DNA of 64,000 nt from Seminavis robusta. Its lineage: Eukaryota; Bacillariophyta; Bacillariophyceae; Naviculales; Naviculaceae. Below are positions 13,001-25,000 of this stretch, piece after piece (the first letter of the stretch is position 1; the number at the start of each line of letters is the position of its first letter). The position numbers and the translations under genes were made by a program. The notes beneath the pieces were generated by a model, which saw only the letters and a program-made list of their open reading frames with translations, searched no databases and was not told where the DNA came from. Location of the stretch: contig CAICTM010000036.1 in the NCBI GenBank assembly GCA_903772945.1, forward strand, positions 96,951 to 160,950. Direction: 5' to 3'.

Positions 13001-16000
13001 ATGGCGGCATTGAGGGGTCCCTTGTGGGATCGTCACTGGGTACACCGCTTGGTGGCAATGAGGGAGGTGATGAAGGTGTGCTGCTTGGGTGATCAGAAGA
13101 CGGTGTGCTGCTGGGTGGTATAGAAGGGTACATAGTTGGAAGTCTAGAAGGTGTACGGGATGGAGTCTCTGTTGGTTCAATTGACGGGTCACTTGTAGGA
13201 ACCTCACTTGGAGCAACTGATGGAACAGTTGTTGGTGGGATTGATGGTGCATCAGATGGGATTTCGGAAGGTTGATCAGAGGGAGGAGTCGTTGGTATCC
13301 AGGAAGGCGGAACGGAGGGGATTGGGCTTGGTGGAATGCTTGGGTGAGGCGTCGGTAACAATGATGGTGGACTGGATGGACTGGCTGATGGTGGCCTTGA
13401 TGGAGGTACAGTGGGATCAGTGGTTGGAGTGTCACTTGGGACTTCACTCGGAGGCTCACTAGGTGGCTGTGATGGGACAGGTGTGGGCATAACTGTAGGG
13501 GGTTCTGAAGGTGGAGCTGAGGGTACAGTGGAGGGTGTTTCCGAAGGGGGCGTGGTTGGTGGCACTGTTGGCCACTCAGATGGGATGGGCGAAGGAACAG
13601 TTGATGGTGTCTCCGAAGGAATTGGGGTGGGGTCAGTTGTTGGTATCTCACTGGGTGTCTCACTTGGGCTAGGGGTGGGTGGCATCGTAGGTGGTGTACT
13701 GGGTGGAGAGGATGGTATATCAGATGGTGGTGATGAAGGATCAGGTGTTGGTGGGGACGATGGAGGAGTTGATGGTGTCTCAGATGGGTTTGGTGTGAAA
13801 AGATGAGAGATGGTGTTTCAGAAGGTTTGTTTGTGGGTACCTTGGTTGGACTACTGGATGGGACCTGGTGGAACTCTGTAGGGCCTCACTGGGGTTCAAC
13901 TGAGGATCTAGATGGCTGGTCGTTGGTCTGTTGCTTGGTTCATCACTTGGTGGTTCAGAAGGCACTTCAGAGGGTTTTTCTGAAGGGACTGTGCTTGGAC
14001 TTCTTGATGGCACTCTGGTGGGAACAACTGTTGGGCCTTCACTGGGTTCAACTGAAGGGTATCTAGATGGCTGGTCAGTTGGCTGCCTGCTTGGTTCACA
14101 CTGGGAGTTCAGATGGCACCTGGGACGGGTTTTCTGAAGGTACCTGGCTTGGACTAATCGATGGAATCATTGTTGGGTCCCTAGAGGGAGTCTCACTGGG
14201 CACACCTGAAGGAATTGATGTGGGGGTGTCTGAAGGGGGTTCACTGGGAACATTTGTGGGAGGCTTTGTTGGCACACTTGTAGGACCTACGCTGGGTGGG
14301 ACAGAAGGGAACAGTGAGGGTGGAGTTGTTGGGATCACACTTGGTTCATCACTGGGGGATTCTGAAGGTCGAGTGGTTGTGGGAGGCTGTGTTGGCACTC
14401 TGGTTGGAATGGTTGAAGGGCTTTCAGAGGGTGGCTTTGTAGGGACAGTTGTGGGCTCTTCACTTGGGCTTTCAGAAGGTACTCTTGAAGGTGGTACACT
14501 TGGAACCTTTGTTGGTGGTCTTGTTGGTACACCAGTTGGCCTTGTACTTGGAATATCAGAAGGGGATATGGAAGGTGGCACTGATGGATCTGATGAAGGT
14601 GGGGTGGTTGGCTCCACCGTGGGGTCATTTGATGGCTCTGCACTGGGATGGCCGGTTGGTACAACAGATGGCTCTGTAGTAGGCATCTGGCTGGGGTGGC
14701 CAGAAGAGGGTGTGTTACTAGGCGATTCCGATGGATCTGATGAAGGTGGGGTGGTTGGCTCGACCGTTGGATCATTCGATGGCCCCACACTTGGGCGATC
14801 TGTTGGTAAAACTGATGGTTCTGTTGTCGGCATCTGGCTAGGATGGCCAGAAGAAGGCGTGCTGCTAGGCGAAATCGATGGATTTGATGTGGGGGGACTA
14901 GATGGTGGCATTGTTGGATCACTTGTGGGGGTTTCACTTGGTGGCTCAGAGGGTGGAGAGGAAGGTGGTGCAGATGGGACATTGGATGGTGAAATGCTTG
15001 GATGAAGTGTTGGTATCCAAGAAGGTGGAGTGGATGGAGGGACTGATGGTGACCTAGATGGAGGTGGAGTCGGATCAGTAGTGGGGATTTCACTAGGGGT
15101 TCACTTGGCTGGGTGTTGGTGGCGAAGAGGGAAAGGAGAAAGGAACATCTGAGGGCACATCAGAGGACTTTCTGATGGGCTTGGTGTTGGAATTCCGTTG
15201 GTGTATAGCTTGGGTGGTCTGAAGGCGGTACAGAGGGCACTGTTGAGGGTGATTCTGAGGGAGGTGTTGTTGGTGGTTCTGATGGCCAATCAGAGGGGCT
15301 AGGCGTAGGAACAGTCGATGGTGTCTCCGAAGGAATTGGGGTGGGATCAGTTGTTGGTATCTCACTGGGTGTCTCACTTGGGCTAGGGGTGGGTGGCATC
15401 GTAGGTGGTGTACTGGGTGGAGAGGATGGTGTATCAGATGGCGGTGATGAAGGATCAGGTGTTGGTGGGGACTGATGGAGGAGTTGATGGTGTCTCAGAT
15501 GGGTTTGGTGTGGGATTGTAGTTGGTGGCGATGAGGAGGGATTGATGGCGTTTCTGAATGGGTTAGGTGTGGGACTGGTGATGGCGCGTACTGGAATATT
15601 CACTGGTGGGCTGAAGGACACGGTGATGGAAGCAAAGAAGAGTTTCACTTGGGGCTCACTGGGTTAGGTGTTGGTGTGTGGGAATAGGAAGAAGGAACAC
15701 TAGAAGGAACAACACGAGGGAGTCTCTGATGGACTTGGTGTTGGAAGTGTAGATGGTTTCTCACTGGGGGTCTCACTAGGAATTGGGTGGTGGCGTATTG
15801 TGGTTTGCTGTGAGATGATGGATCAGAATGGTGGAGTGATTGGTGGGGGGGTGGTGATGGAGGGGTGATGGTGTCTCTGATGGGTTTGGTGTTGGCATTG
15901 TTGTTGGGGGGGTACTGGAATATCGCTTGGTGGTCTTGAAGGAACAGGTGATGGAACATAAGATGGTGTATCACTGGGGGTTTTACTGGGGTTAGGTGTT

Positions 16001-19000
16001 GGTGGTGGGTGGGAAAGGAGAAGGAACACTAGAAGGAACCACAGAAGGAGTCTCTGATGGACTTGGTGTTGGCAGTGTTGATGGCGTTTCACTGGGGGTC
16101 TCACTAGGAATTGGGTGTGGGTGGGAGTAGTAGGTGGTTTACTCGGCGGAGATGATGGCATATTGGATGGAGGGATGATGGAGGGGTTGATGGTGTTTCT
16201 GATGGGTTAGGTGTGGGGACTGGTGATGGCGGCGTACTGGGAATATCACTTGGTGGGGTTGAAGGAACAGGTGATGGAACAGAAGAGGGTGTGACACTGG
16301 GGGTCTCACTGGGTAGGTTGGTGGGTGGTGGAATAGGAAGAAGGAACACTAGAAGGAACAACAAGAGGGCTCCGATGGACTTGGTGTTGGAAGTGTGATG
16401 GTTTCTCACTGGGCGTCTCACTAGGATATGGGGTGGGTGGTGTAGTTGGTGGTTGCTAGGTGGAGATGATGGGATATAGACGGTGTAAAGCGAGGGTGGG
16501 GTTGAATGGTGGAGAGGATGAGCGTTGATGGTGTCTCTGATGGGTTTGGTGTTGGCATTGGTGTTGGAGGTGCTGGGAACATCACTTGGTGTCTGAGGGA
16601 ATGGTGAAGGATCGTTGTGGACTCACTAGGTACCTCACTTGGGCTGGGTGTTGGTTGTGTGGTGGGAATAGGAGAAGGAACCTGAGGAACAAAGAGGTGT
16701 CTCGAAGATTGTGGTTGGAATTGTTTTTGAGGGAACTTCACTGGGGGTCTCACTAGGATTTGGGGTGGGTGGAATTGTAGGTGGTCTCTAGGGGAGATGA
16801 TGGGATGTCGATGGTGTGCTGATGAGGGGTGGAATGGTGGAGAGAGGATGGAGGGTGGATGGGGTCTCTGATGGATTTGGTGTGGGACTGGTGTTGGTGA
16901 GTCGCTGGGAACATAACTGGGTGGACTAGAGGGAATCGGTGATGGAACATCACTGGGTTGATTTGAAGGAATCGGTGATGGAACCGTTGTGGGTGTGTCA
17001 CTTGGTAGCTCACTTGGACTTGGTGTGGGTACATTAGAAGGGATATCTGAGGGTACATTTGATGGGGGCTCACTGGGGCTAGGTGTTGGTGGTGTGGTGG
17101 AATAGGCGAAGGAACACTAGAAGGAACAACAGAGGGAGCTCTGAGGACTTGGGTTGGAATTGATGTTTCTCACTGGGGTCTCACTAGGATATGGGGTGGT
17201 GGTGTAGTGGTGGTTTGCTTGGTGGAGATGGCACATAAGATGGGGCACTGATGGTTGGTGTTGTGGGAGATGATGGAGGAGAGAAGGGTTTCTGAGGGGT
17301 TTGGTGTTGGGATGGAGTTGGGAGATACTGGGAACATCACTTGGTGGGCTTGAAGGAAAGGTGATGGATCGGTTGTGATCTCACTTGGACCTCACTAAGG
17401 CTGGTGTTGGTAAAATAAGAGGGGACATCCGAGGGTTTCACTGGGACCTCACTTGGGTTGGGTGTGGTGTGGTTGGGAATTGAGAGGCAACACATGAGGG
17501 CACCTCAGAGGGTGTCCAAGAAGGACTTGGCGTCGGAACCGTTGAGGGCGTGTCACTAGGAGTCTCACTAGGAATTGGAGTGGTGGGACAGTGTGGTCTA
17601 CTTGAGTGAGGTTATGAGGTGGTATGAAGGTCAGGTGTTGGTGGGGACGATGGAGGAGTTGATGGGGTCTCTGATGGTTGGGTGTGGGACTGGAGTGGGA
17701 GTACGGGAACATCACTTGGCGGCCTTGAAGGAATGGTGATGGATCGGTTGTGGAATCTCACTTGGTACCTCACTAGGGCTGGGTGTTGGTAATAAGAGGG
17801 GAACATCCAGGGTATTCACTTGGACCTCACTAGGGTGGTGTTGGGGTGTTTGGAATTGGAGAGGGATCATTGAAGGCACCTCAGACGGTGTTTCAGAAGG
17901 ACTTGGTGTCGGAACTGTGAGGGCGTGTCACTTGGAGCCTCACTAGGAATTGGAGTTGGTGGGACAGTAGGTGGGCTACTTGGTGGAGTTGAAGGTGTTT
18001 CAGAGGGTGGTTTGAAGTGGGTTGTGGGTGTGATGACGAGGGATGAGGACTCTCTGATGGGTCAGGTGTAGGGATTGGACTTGGTGGGGATGAGGGAGGG
18101 TTGATGGTGTTTCTGATGGGTCAGGGGTGGGGACTGGTGATGGGGGGTACTGGAATATCACTTGGCTTGTTGAGGGAACCTCGCTGGGGCTAGGTGTGGG
18201 CCACCAAGATGGAGTACAGATGGAATGTGGAAGAGATCACTGGGGTGGGTGTTGGGTGTGGTGGAATGGCGAAGGAACAATAGAAGGAACAACAGAAGGA
18301 GTCTCTGATGGACTTGGTGTTGGAACTGTTGATGGGTGTCTCCTGGGTGTCTCACTTGGATTTGGGGTGGGTGGTTGTAGGTGGTCTGCTAGGTGGCGAT
18401 GAGGGCTCTTCAGATGGTGGTGTTGAGGGTTTGGTGTTGGCAGTGAAGAGGGAGGGATTGATGGGGTTTCTGATGGGTGGGGTTGGACTGGAGAGGTGGG
18501 GTACGGGAACATCACTGGTGGGCTTGAGGGAACAGGTGAGGATCAGTTGTGGGAACTCACTTGGGGTTCACTGGGCTGTGTTGAGGAGTAGTGGAGTATC
18601 AGAGGGGATTTCCTGATGATTTCACTTGGGATGGGGGTTGGTTGGGTTGTAGGTGGAATCGAAGGAAACTTCGAAGGCTCTTCTGAGGGAGTTTCTGATG
18701 GATTGGAGTTGGCAAAGTTGAGGGGCCTATGGGATGGGGTTGGATCAGTTGTTGGTATCTCTGAAGGAGTCTCACTTGGGCTTGGGGTGGGAGGTGTTGA
18801 AGGGGTCTCTGATGGGATTGGTGTTGGTGGGCTGGATGGAGTTTCTGATGGGATTGGGGTTGGCTTTCCAGTAGGAGGCTCACTTGGTGGTGAGGAGGGT
18901 GGCTCACTGGGAATATCCGACGGGTTTGGGGTAGGATAAACTGATGGTGGCATTGAGGGGTCCCTTGTGGGATCGTCACTGGGTACATCACTTGGTGGCA

Positions 19001-22000
19001 ATGAGGGAGGTGATGAAGGTGTGCTGCTTGGGTGATCAGAAGACGGTGTGCTGCTGGGTGGTATAGAAGGGTGTGGAGTTGGGGGTTCCGATGGTGGTAT
19101 AGATGGAACATATGAAGGTGGAATGGATGGGATTGGGCTTGGAGGGATGCTTGGGTGAGGGTTGGTATCCATGATGGGGACTGGATGGACTGACCGATGG
19201 TGGCCTAGATGGAGGTACAGTGGATCAGTGGTTGGGATTTCACTTGGGATTTCACTCGGAGGCTCACTAGGTGGTTGTGATGGGACAGGTGTGGGCACAA
19301 CTGTAGGGGGTTCGAAGGTTGAACTGAGGGTACAGTGGAGGGGGTCCGAAGGGGGTGGTTGGTGGAACTGTTGGCCACTCGGATGGGATGGGCGAAGGAA
19401 AGTTGATGGTGTCTCGAAGGAATTGGGGTGGGATCAGTTGTTGGTATCACTGGGTGTCTCACTTGGGCGGGGTTGGGGGAGTGCTTGGAACTCAGAAGGC
19501 AACTCGAAGGATTGGGAGTGGGTGGTGTGGTGGGGATGGTGATGGAGGTATTGATGGTGTCTCAGAGGGGACATGGTGGGAACTACTGATGGTGTTTCCG
19601 ATGGAGAAGGTGTTGGCGGCGTTGTAGGAATAGGAGAAGGAACACTCGAGGGAAATTCAGAGGGGGTTTCTGATGGACTTGGAGTTGGCACAGTTGAAGG
19701 TTTCTCACTGGGGGTCTCACTAGGATAAGGGGTGGGTGGTGAGGTTGGTGGTTTGCTTGGTGGAGATGATGGAATCTCCGATGGAGGTGCTGAAGGATGA
19801 GTTGTTGGTGGTGACGATGGAGGCACTGATGGGGACTCTGATGGGATTGGAGTAGGGCGAGTACTGGGATTTTCCTAGGTGGATCGAAGGAACAGGTGAG
19901 GGAATGGGTGACGGGACAGTTGTTGGAGACTCGCTTGGCACCTCACTCGGACTGGGAGTGGGTACATTTGAGGGGGCATCGAGGGAATCTCACTGGGAAC
20001 CTCCTTGGTTGGGTGTTGGTGGTGTGTTGGAATTGGAGAGGAACACTTGAGGGCACCTCAGAAGGTGTTTCCGATGGACTTGGTGTAGGAAGTGTTGAGG
20101 GTGTGTCACTCGGAGTCTCACTAGGAACTGGAGTTGGTGGGACGTGGTGGTCTACTTGGTGGATGATGGGGTATCAGATGGTGGCACTGAAGGATCAGGT
20201 GTTGGTGGGGACGATGGAGGAGGATGGTGTTACTGATGGGTTTGGTGTAGGGAGGAGTTGGTGGGGATGAGGGAGTGATTGATGGCGTTTCTGAAGGGTC
20301 AGGGGTTGGGACTGGTGATGGCAGGGTACTGGGAACATCACTTGGTGGGTTTGAGGGAACTGATGATGGATCAGTTGTAGGTCTCACTTGGCACTTCACT
20401 TGGGCTTGTGTTGGAGGAGTGGTGGGGACAGGAGAAGGTACATTTGAGGGCACATAAGAGGGTTCTCCGAAGGACTTGGTGTTGGAAGAGTTGAGGGTGT
20501 GCACTTGGGGTCTCACTAGGATATGGTGTGGGTGGGATGGTAGGTGGTTCACTGGGTTAGTCGATGGCACATCTGATGGTGTTATTGATGGCGGGGTTGA
20601 TGGTTTTGAGGATGGAGGAGTTGAAGGTGTCTCTGATGGGTTTGGTGTCGGGACTGGAGTTGGGAGAGTACTGGGAACATACACTTGGGTCCTGAGGGAA
20701 TTGGTGACGGGAGTTGTGGGAGTCTCACTTGGCACCTCACTGGGCTGGGAGTGGGATATAAGAGGGGACATCCGAGGGAATCTCACTGGGACCTCACTTG
20801 GGTTTGGTGTTGTGGTGTGGTTGAATTGGAGAAGGAACATTGAGGGCACCTCAGAGGGTTTTCAGAAGGACTGGTGTGTCGGAATCGTTGAGGTGTGTCA
20901 CTTGGAGTCTCACTAGGAATTGGAGTTGGTGGGACGTGGGTGGTCTACTTGGTGGAGAATGTGTTTCAGAGGGTGGTTGAAGGATGGGGTTGTGTGGTGG
21001 AATGATGAGGAGTTGATGGTGTTTCTGACGGGTCAGGCTGGGGACTGGAGTTGGGAGATACTGGGAACATCACTTGGTGGCTTGAGGGAATTGGTGAAGG
21101 GACAGTTGTGGGAGTCTCGCTTGGCACCTCACTGGGACTGGGATGGCAATAAGAGGGGACATCGAGGGAATCTCACTGGGAACCTCACTTGGGTTGGGTG
21201 TTTGTGGTGTGGTTGGAATTGGAGAAGGAACATTGAGGGCACCTCAGAGGGTGTTTCAGAAGGACTGGGTGTCGGAATGTTGAGGGTGTCACTTGGAGTC
21301 TCACTAGGAATTGGAGTTGGTGGGACTGTGGGTGGTCTATTGGTGGAGTGAGGTGTTTCAGAGGGTGGGTTTGAAGGTGGGGTTGTGGGTGGTGAGATGG
21401 AGGAGTTGATGGTGTTTCTGATGGTTCAGGCGTCGGGATTGGTGATGGGGGGTACTGGGAAATCACTTGGTGGCTTGAAGGAACAAGTGAGGAAGGAGAA
21501 GGAATTCACTTGGGGCTCACTGGGGTTGGGCGTTGGTGGTGTGGTGGGAATAGGAGAAGGAACACTAGAAGGAACAACAGAAGGGTCTCTGATGGACTTG
21601 GTGTTGGAGGTTGATGGTTCTCCGGGGGTCCACTAGGATATGGGGTGGGTGGTGTTGTTGGTGGTTTGCTGGGTGGAGATGATGGGTATCGATGGTGGAG
21701 CTGATGGTGGGGTTGATGGTGGGGAGGATGGAGGAGTTGAGGTTCTGATGGGATGGGGTTGGGATTGGTGTTGGGGGTACTGGGAACATCACTTGGTGGG
21801 CTTGAGGGAATTGGTGAAGGATCAGTTGTGGGAGTTCACTTGGAACCTCCTGGACTGGAGTGGATAAAGAGGGGACATCGAGGGTGCTTGAAGTGGTTCG
21901 CTGGGGATAGGCGTGGTGGTAATGTGGGAATTGGAGAGGAACACTGGAAGGCGATAAGAGGGTCTCTGAAGGACTTGGTGTTGGAATCGTTGATGGTGTC

Positions 22001-25000
22001 TCACTGGGGTCCCACTGGGATGTGGGGTCGGTGGGATAGTGGTGGTCTACTAGGTGGAGACGATGGCACTTCAGATGGTGGTGCTGATGGAGGCGTTGAT
22101 GGCACGTGGATGGAGGAGTTGATGGGGCCTCAGACGGATTAGGTGTTGGCATTGTTGTTGGGGGGGTACTGGGAACATCACTGGGTGGGGTTGAAGGAAC
22201 CGGTGATGGAACCAAAGAGGGAGTCTCACTTGGGGTCTCACTGGGATAGTGTTGTGTGTGTGGGAATGGAGAAGGAACACTAGAAGGAACAAAAGACGGA
22301 GTCTCTGATGGACTTGTGTTGGAGTGTTGATGGTGTGTCACTCGGGTTCACTGGGATGTGGGGTGGGTGGGATAGTAGGTGGGCTACTGGGCGGAGTTGA
22401 AGGTGTTTCAGACGGTGGGTTTGAAGGCGGGGTTGTGGGTGGTGATGACGGAGGGATTGAAGGAGTCTCTGATGGGTTGGGGTTGGAACTGGTGTTGGTG
22501 GGAGATGGAGGAGTGATGGGTCTCTGATGGGTTTGGTGTCGGGACTGGAGATGGTGGGGTACTGGGAATATCACTTGGTGGGCTTGAGGGAACAGGTGAT
22601 GGATCAGTTGTAGGGGTCTCACTTGGCAGCTCACTTGGGCTTGGTGTTGGAGGAGTAGTTGGGATAGGAGAAGGTACACTAGATGGCACATAAGAGGGGG
22701 TCTCCGAAGGAGTTCGTGAAGGATCAGTGGATGGTGGATGACTGGGAGGTACGCTAGGAGGGTTTGTTGGTGGCGTTGTAGGTGGTTCTGAAGGGTTTTC
22801 ACTGGGCATCCAAGATGGTGTTTCTGGCTTGAGTGTGGGAGCTTTTGAGTTGGATGTTGTGGTTGAGGTGGCAAAATTCGAAGTCTGAGGGAGTTTCGAT
22901 GGATTGGAGTTGGAAAGTTGAGGGGCTCGATGGATAGGGTTGGATCGTTTTGGTATCTCTGAAGGAGTCTCACTTGGGTTGGGTGGGAGGTGTTGAAGGG
23001 GTCTCTGAGGGATTGGTGTTGGTGGGCTGGATGGAGTTTCTGTTGGGATTGGGTTGGCTTTCCAGTAGGAGGCTCACTTGGTGGTGAGGAGGGTGGCTCA
23101 CTGGGAATATCCGACGGGTTTGGGGTAGGATGAACTGATGGTGGCATTGAGGGGTCCCTTGTGGGATCGTCACTGGGTACATCACTTGGTGGCAATGAGG
23201 GAGGTGATGAAGGTGTGCTGCTTGGGTGATCAGAAGACGGTGCGCTGCTGGGTGGTATAGAAGGGTACATAGTGGGAAGTCTAGAAGGCGTACGGGATGG
23301 AGTCTCTGTTGGCTCAATTGACGGGTCACTTGTAGGAACCTCACTTGGAGCAACTGATGGAACAGTTGTTGGTGGGATTGATGGTGCATCAGATGGGATT
23401 TCGGAAGGTTGATCAGAGGGAGGAGTCGTTGGTATCCAGGAAGGCGGAACGGATGGGATTGGGCTTGGTGGAATGCTTGGGTGAGGCGTCGGTAACAATG
23501 ATGGTGGACTGGATGGACTGACTGATGGTGGCCTTGATGGAGGTACAGTGGGATCAGTGGTTGGATTGTCACTTGGGACTTCACTCGGAGGCTCACTAGG
23601 TGGCTGTGATGGGACAGGTGTGGGCATAACTGTAGGGGGTTCGAGGGTGGAGCTGAGGGTACAGTGGAGGGTGTTTCCGAAGGGGGCGTGGTTGGTGGCA
23701 CTGTTGGCCACTCAGATGGGATGGGCGAAGGAACAGTTGATGGTGTCTCCGAAGGAATTGGGGTGGGGTCAGTTGTTGGTATCTCACTGGGTGTCTCACT
23801 TGGGCTGGGGGTTGGGGGAGTGCTTGGCAAATCAGAAGGAACCTGGCTTGGACTCACAGAGGGGGGCTCAGAAGGATGGGAGTGGGAGGTGTGGTGGGGA
23901 TTCACTAGGAATTGGAGTTGGTGGGACAGTAGGTGGGCTACTTGGTGGAGTTGAAGGTGTTTCAGAGGGTGGGTTTGAAGGTGGGTTGTGGGTGGTGATG
24001 ACGAGGGATTGAAGGACTCTCTGATGGGTCAGGTGTAGGGATTGGACTTGGTGGGGATGAGGGGAGGGATTGATGGTGTTTCTGATGGGTCAGGGGTGGG
24101 GACTGGTGATGGTGGGGTACTGGGAATATCACTTGGCTTGGTTGAGGGAACCTCGCTGGGGCTAGGTGTGGGCCACCAAGATGGAGTATCAGATGGAATG
24201 TGGAAGAGATTCACTGGGGTGGGTGTTGGGTGTGGTGGAATGGCGAAGGAACATAGAAGGAACAACAGAAGGAGTCTCTGATGGACTTGGTGTTGGCAAT
24301 GTTGATGTGGTGTCTCACTGGGTGTCTCACTTGGATTTGGGGTGGGTGGGATTGTAGGTGGTCTGCTAGGTGGCGATGAGGGCTCTTCAGATGGTGGTGT
24401 TGAGGGATTTGGTGTTGGCGTGAATGAGGGAGGGATTGATGGGGTTTCTGATGGGTTGGGGTTGGACTGGAGAAGGTGGGGTACGGGAACATCACTGGTG
24501 GGCTTGAGGGAACAGGTGATGGACAGTTGTGGGAACTCACTTGGGGTTATCTTGGGCTTGGTGTTGGAGGAGTAGTGGAGTATCAGAGGGGATTTCTGAT
24601 GGATTTCACTTGGGATGGGGTTGGTTGGGTTGTGGTGGAATCGAAGGAAACTTCGAAGGCTCTTCTGAGGGAGTTTCTGATGGATTGGAGTTGCAAAGTT
24701 GAGGGAGGCCTGATGGGATGGGGTGGGATCAGTTGTTGGTATCTCTGAAGGAGTCTCACTTGGGCTTGGGTGGGAGGTGTTGAAGGGGTCTCTGATGGAT
24801 GGTGTTGGTGGGCTGGATGGAGTTTCTGATGGGATTGGGGTTGGCTTTCCAGTAGGAGGCTCACTTGGTGGTGAGGAGGGTGGCTCACTGGGAATATCGA
24901 CGGGTTTGGGGTAGGATAAACTGATGGTGGCATTGAGGGGTCCCTTGTGGGATCGTCACTGGGTACACCTTGGTGGCAATGAGGGAGGTGATGAAGGTGT

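Larger units (their letters stand above)
3630..13797 (-). repeat. Higher-order repeat copy A (about 10.1 kb)
   Basis: This stretch is repeated in the same orientation and order at 13812-23898 with an offset of roughly 10.1-10.2 kb (for example 4081/14261, 8641/18868, 12446/22556). Sub-blocks 5340-8330 are rich in one-base gaps; 8335-13797 is mostly clean. Confidence 0.75.
13812..23898 (-). repeat. Higher-order repeat copy B
   Basis: Tandem copy of A. Clean at 13812-15100 and 22408-23830 in part, heavily gapped elsewhere. Ends at a joint at about 23899-23905 where the phrase changes register. Confidence 0.7.
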
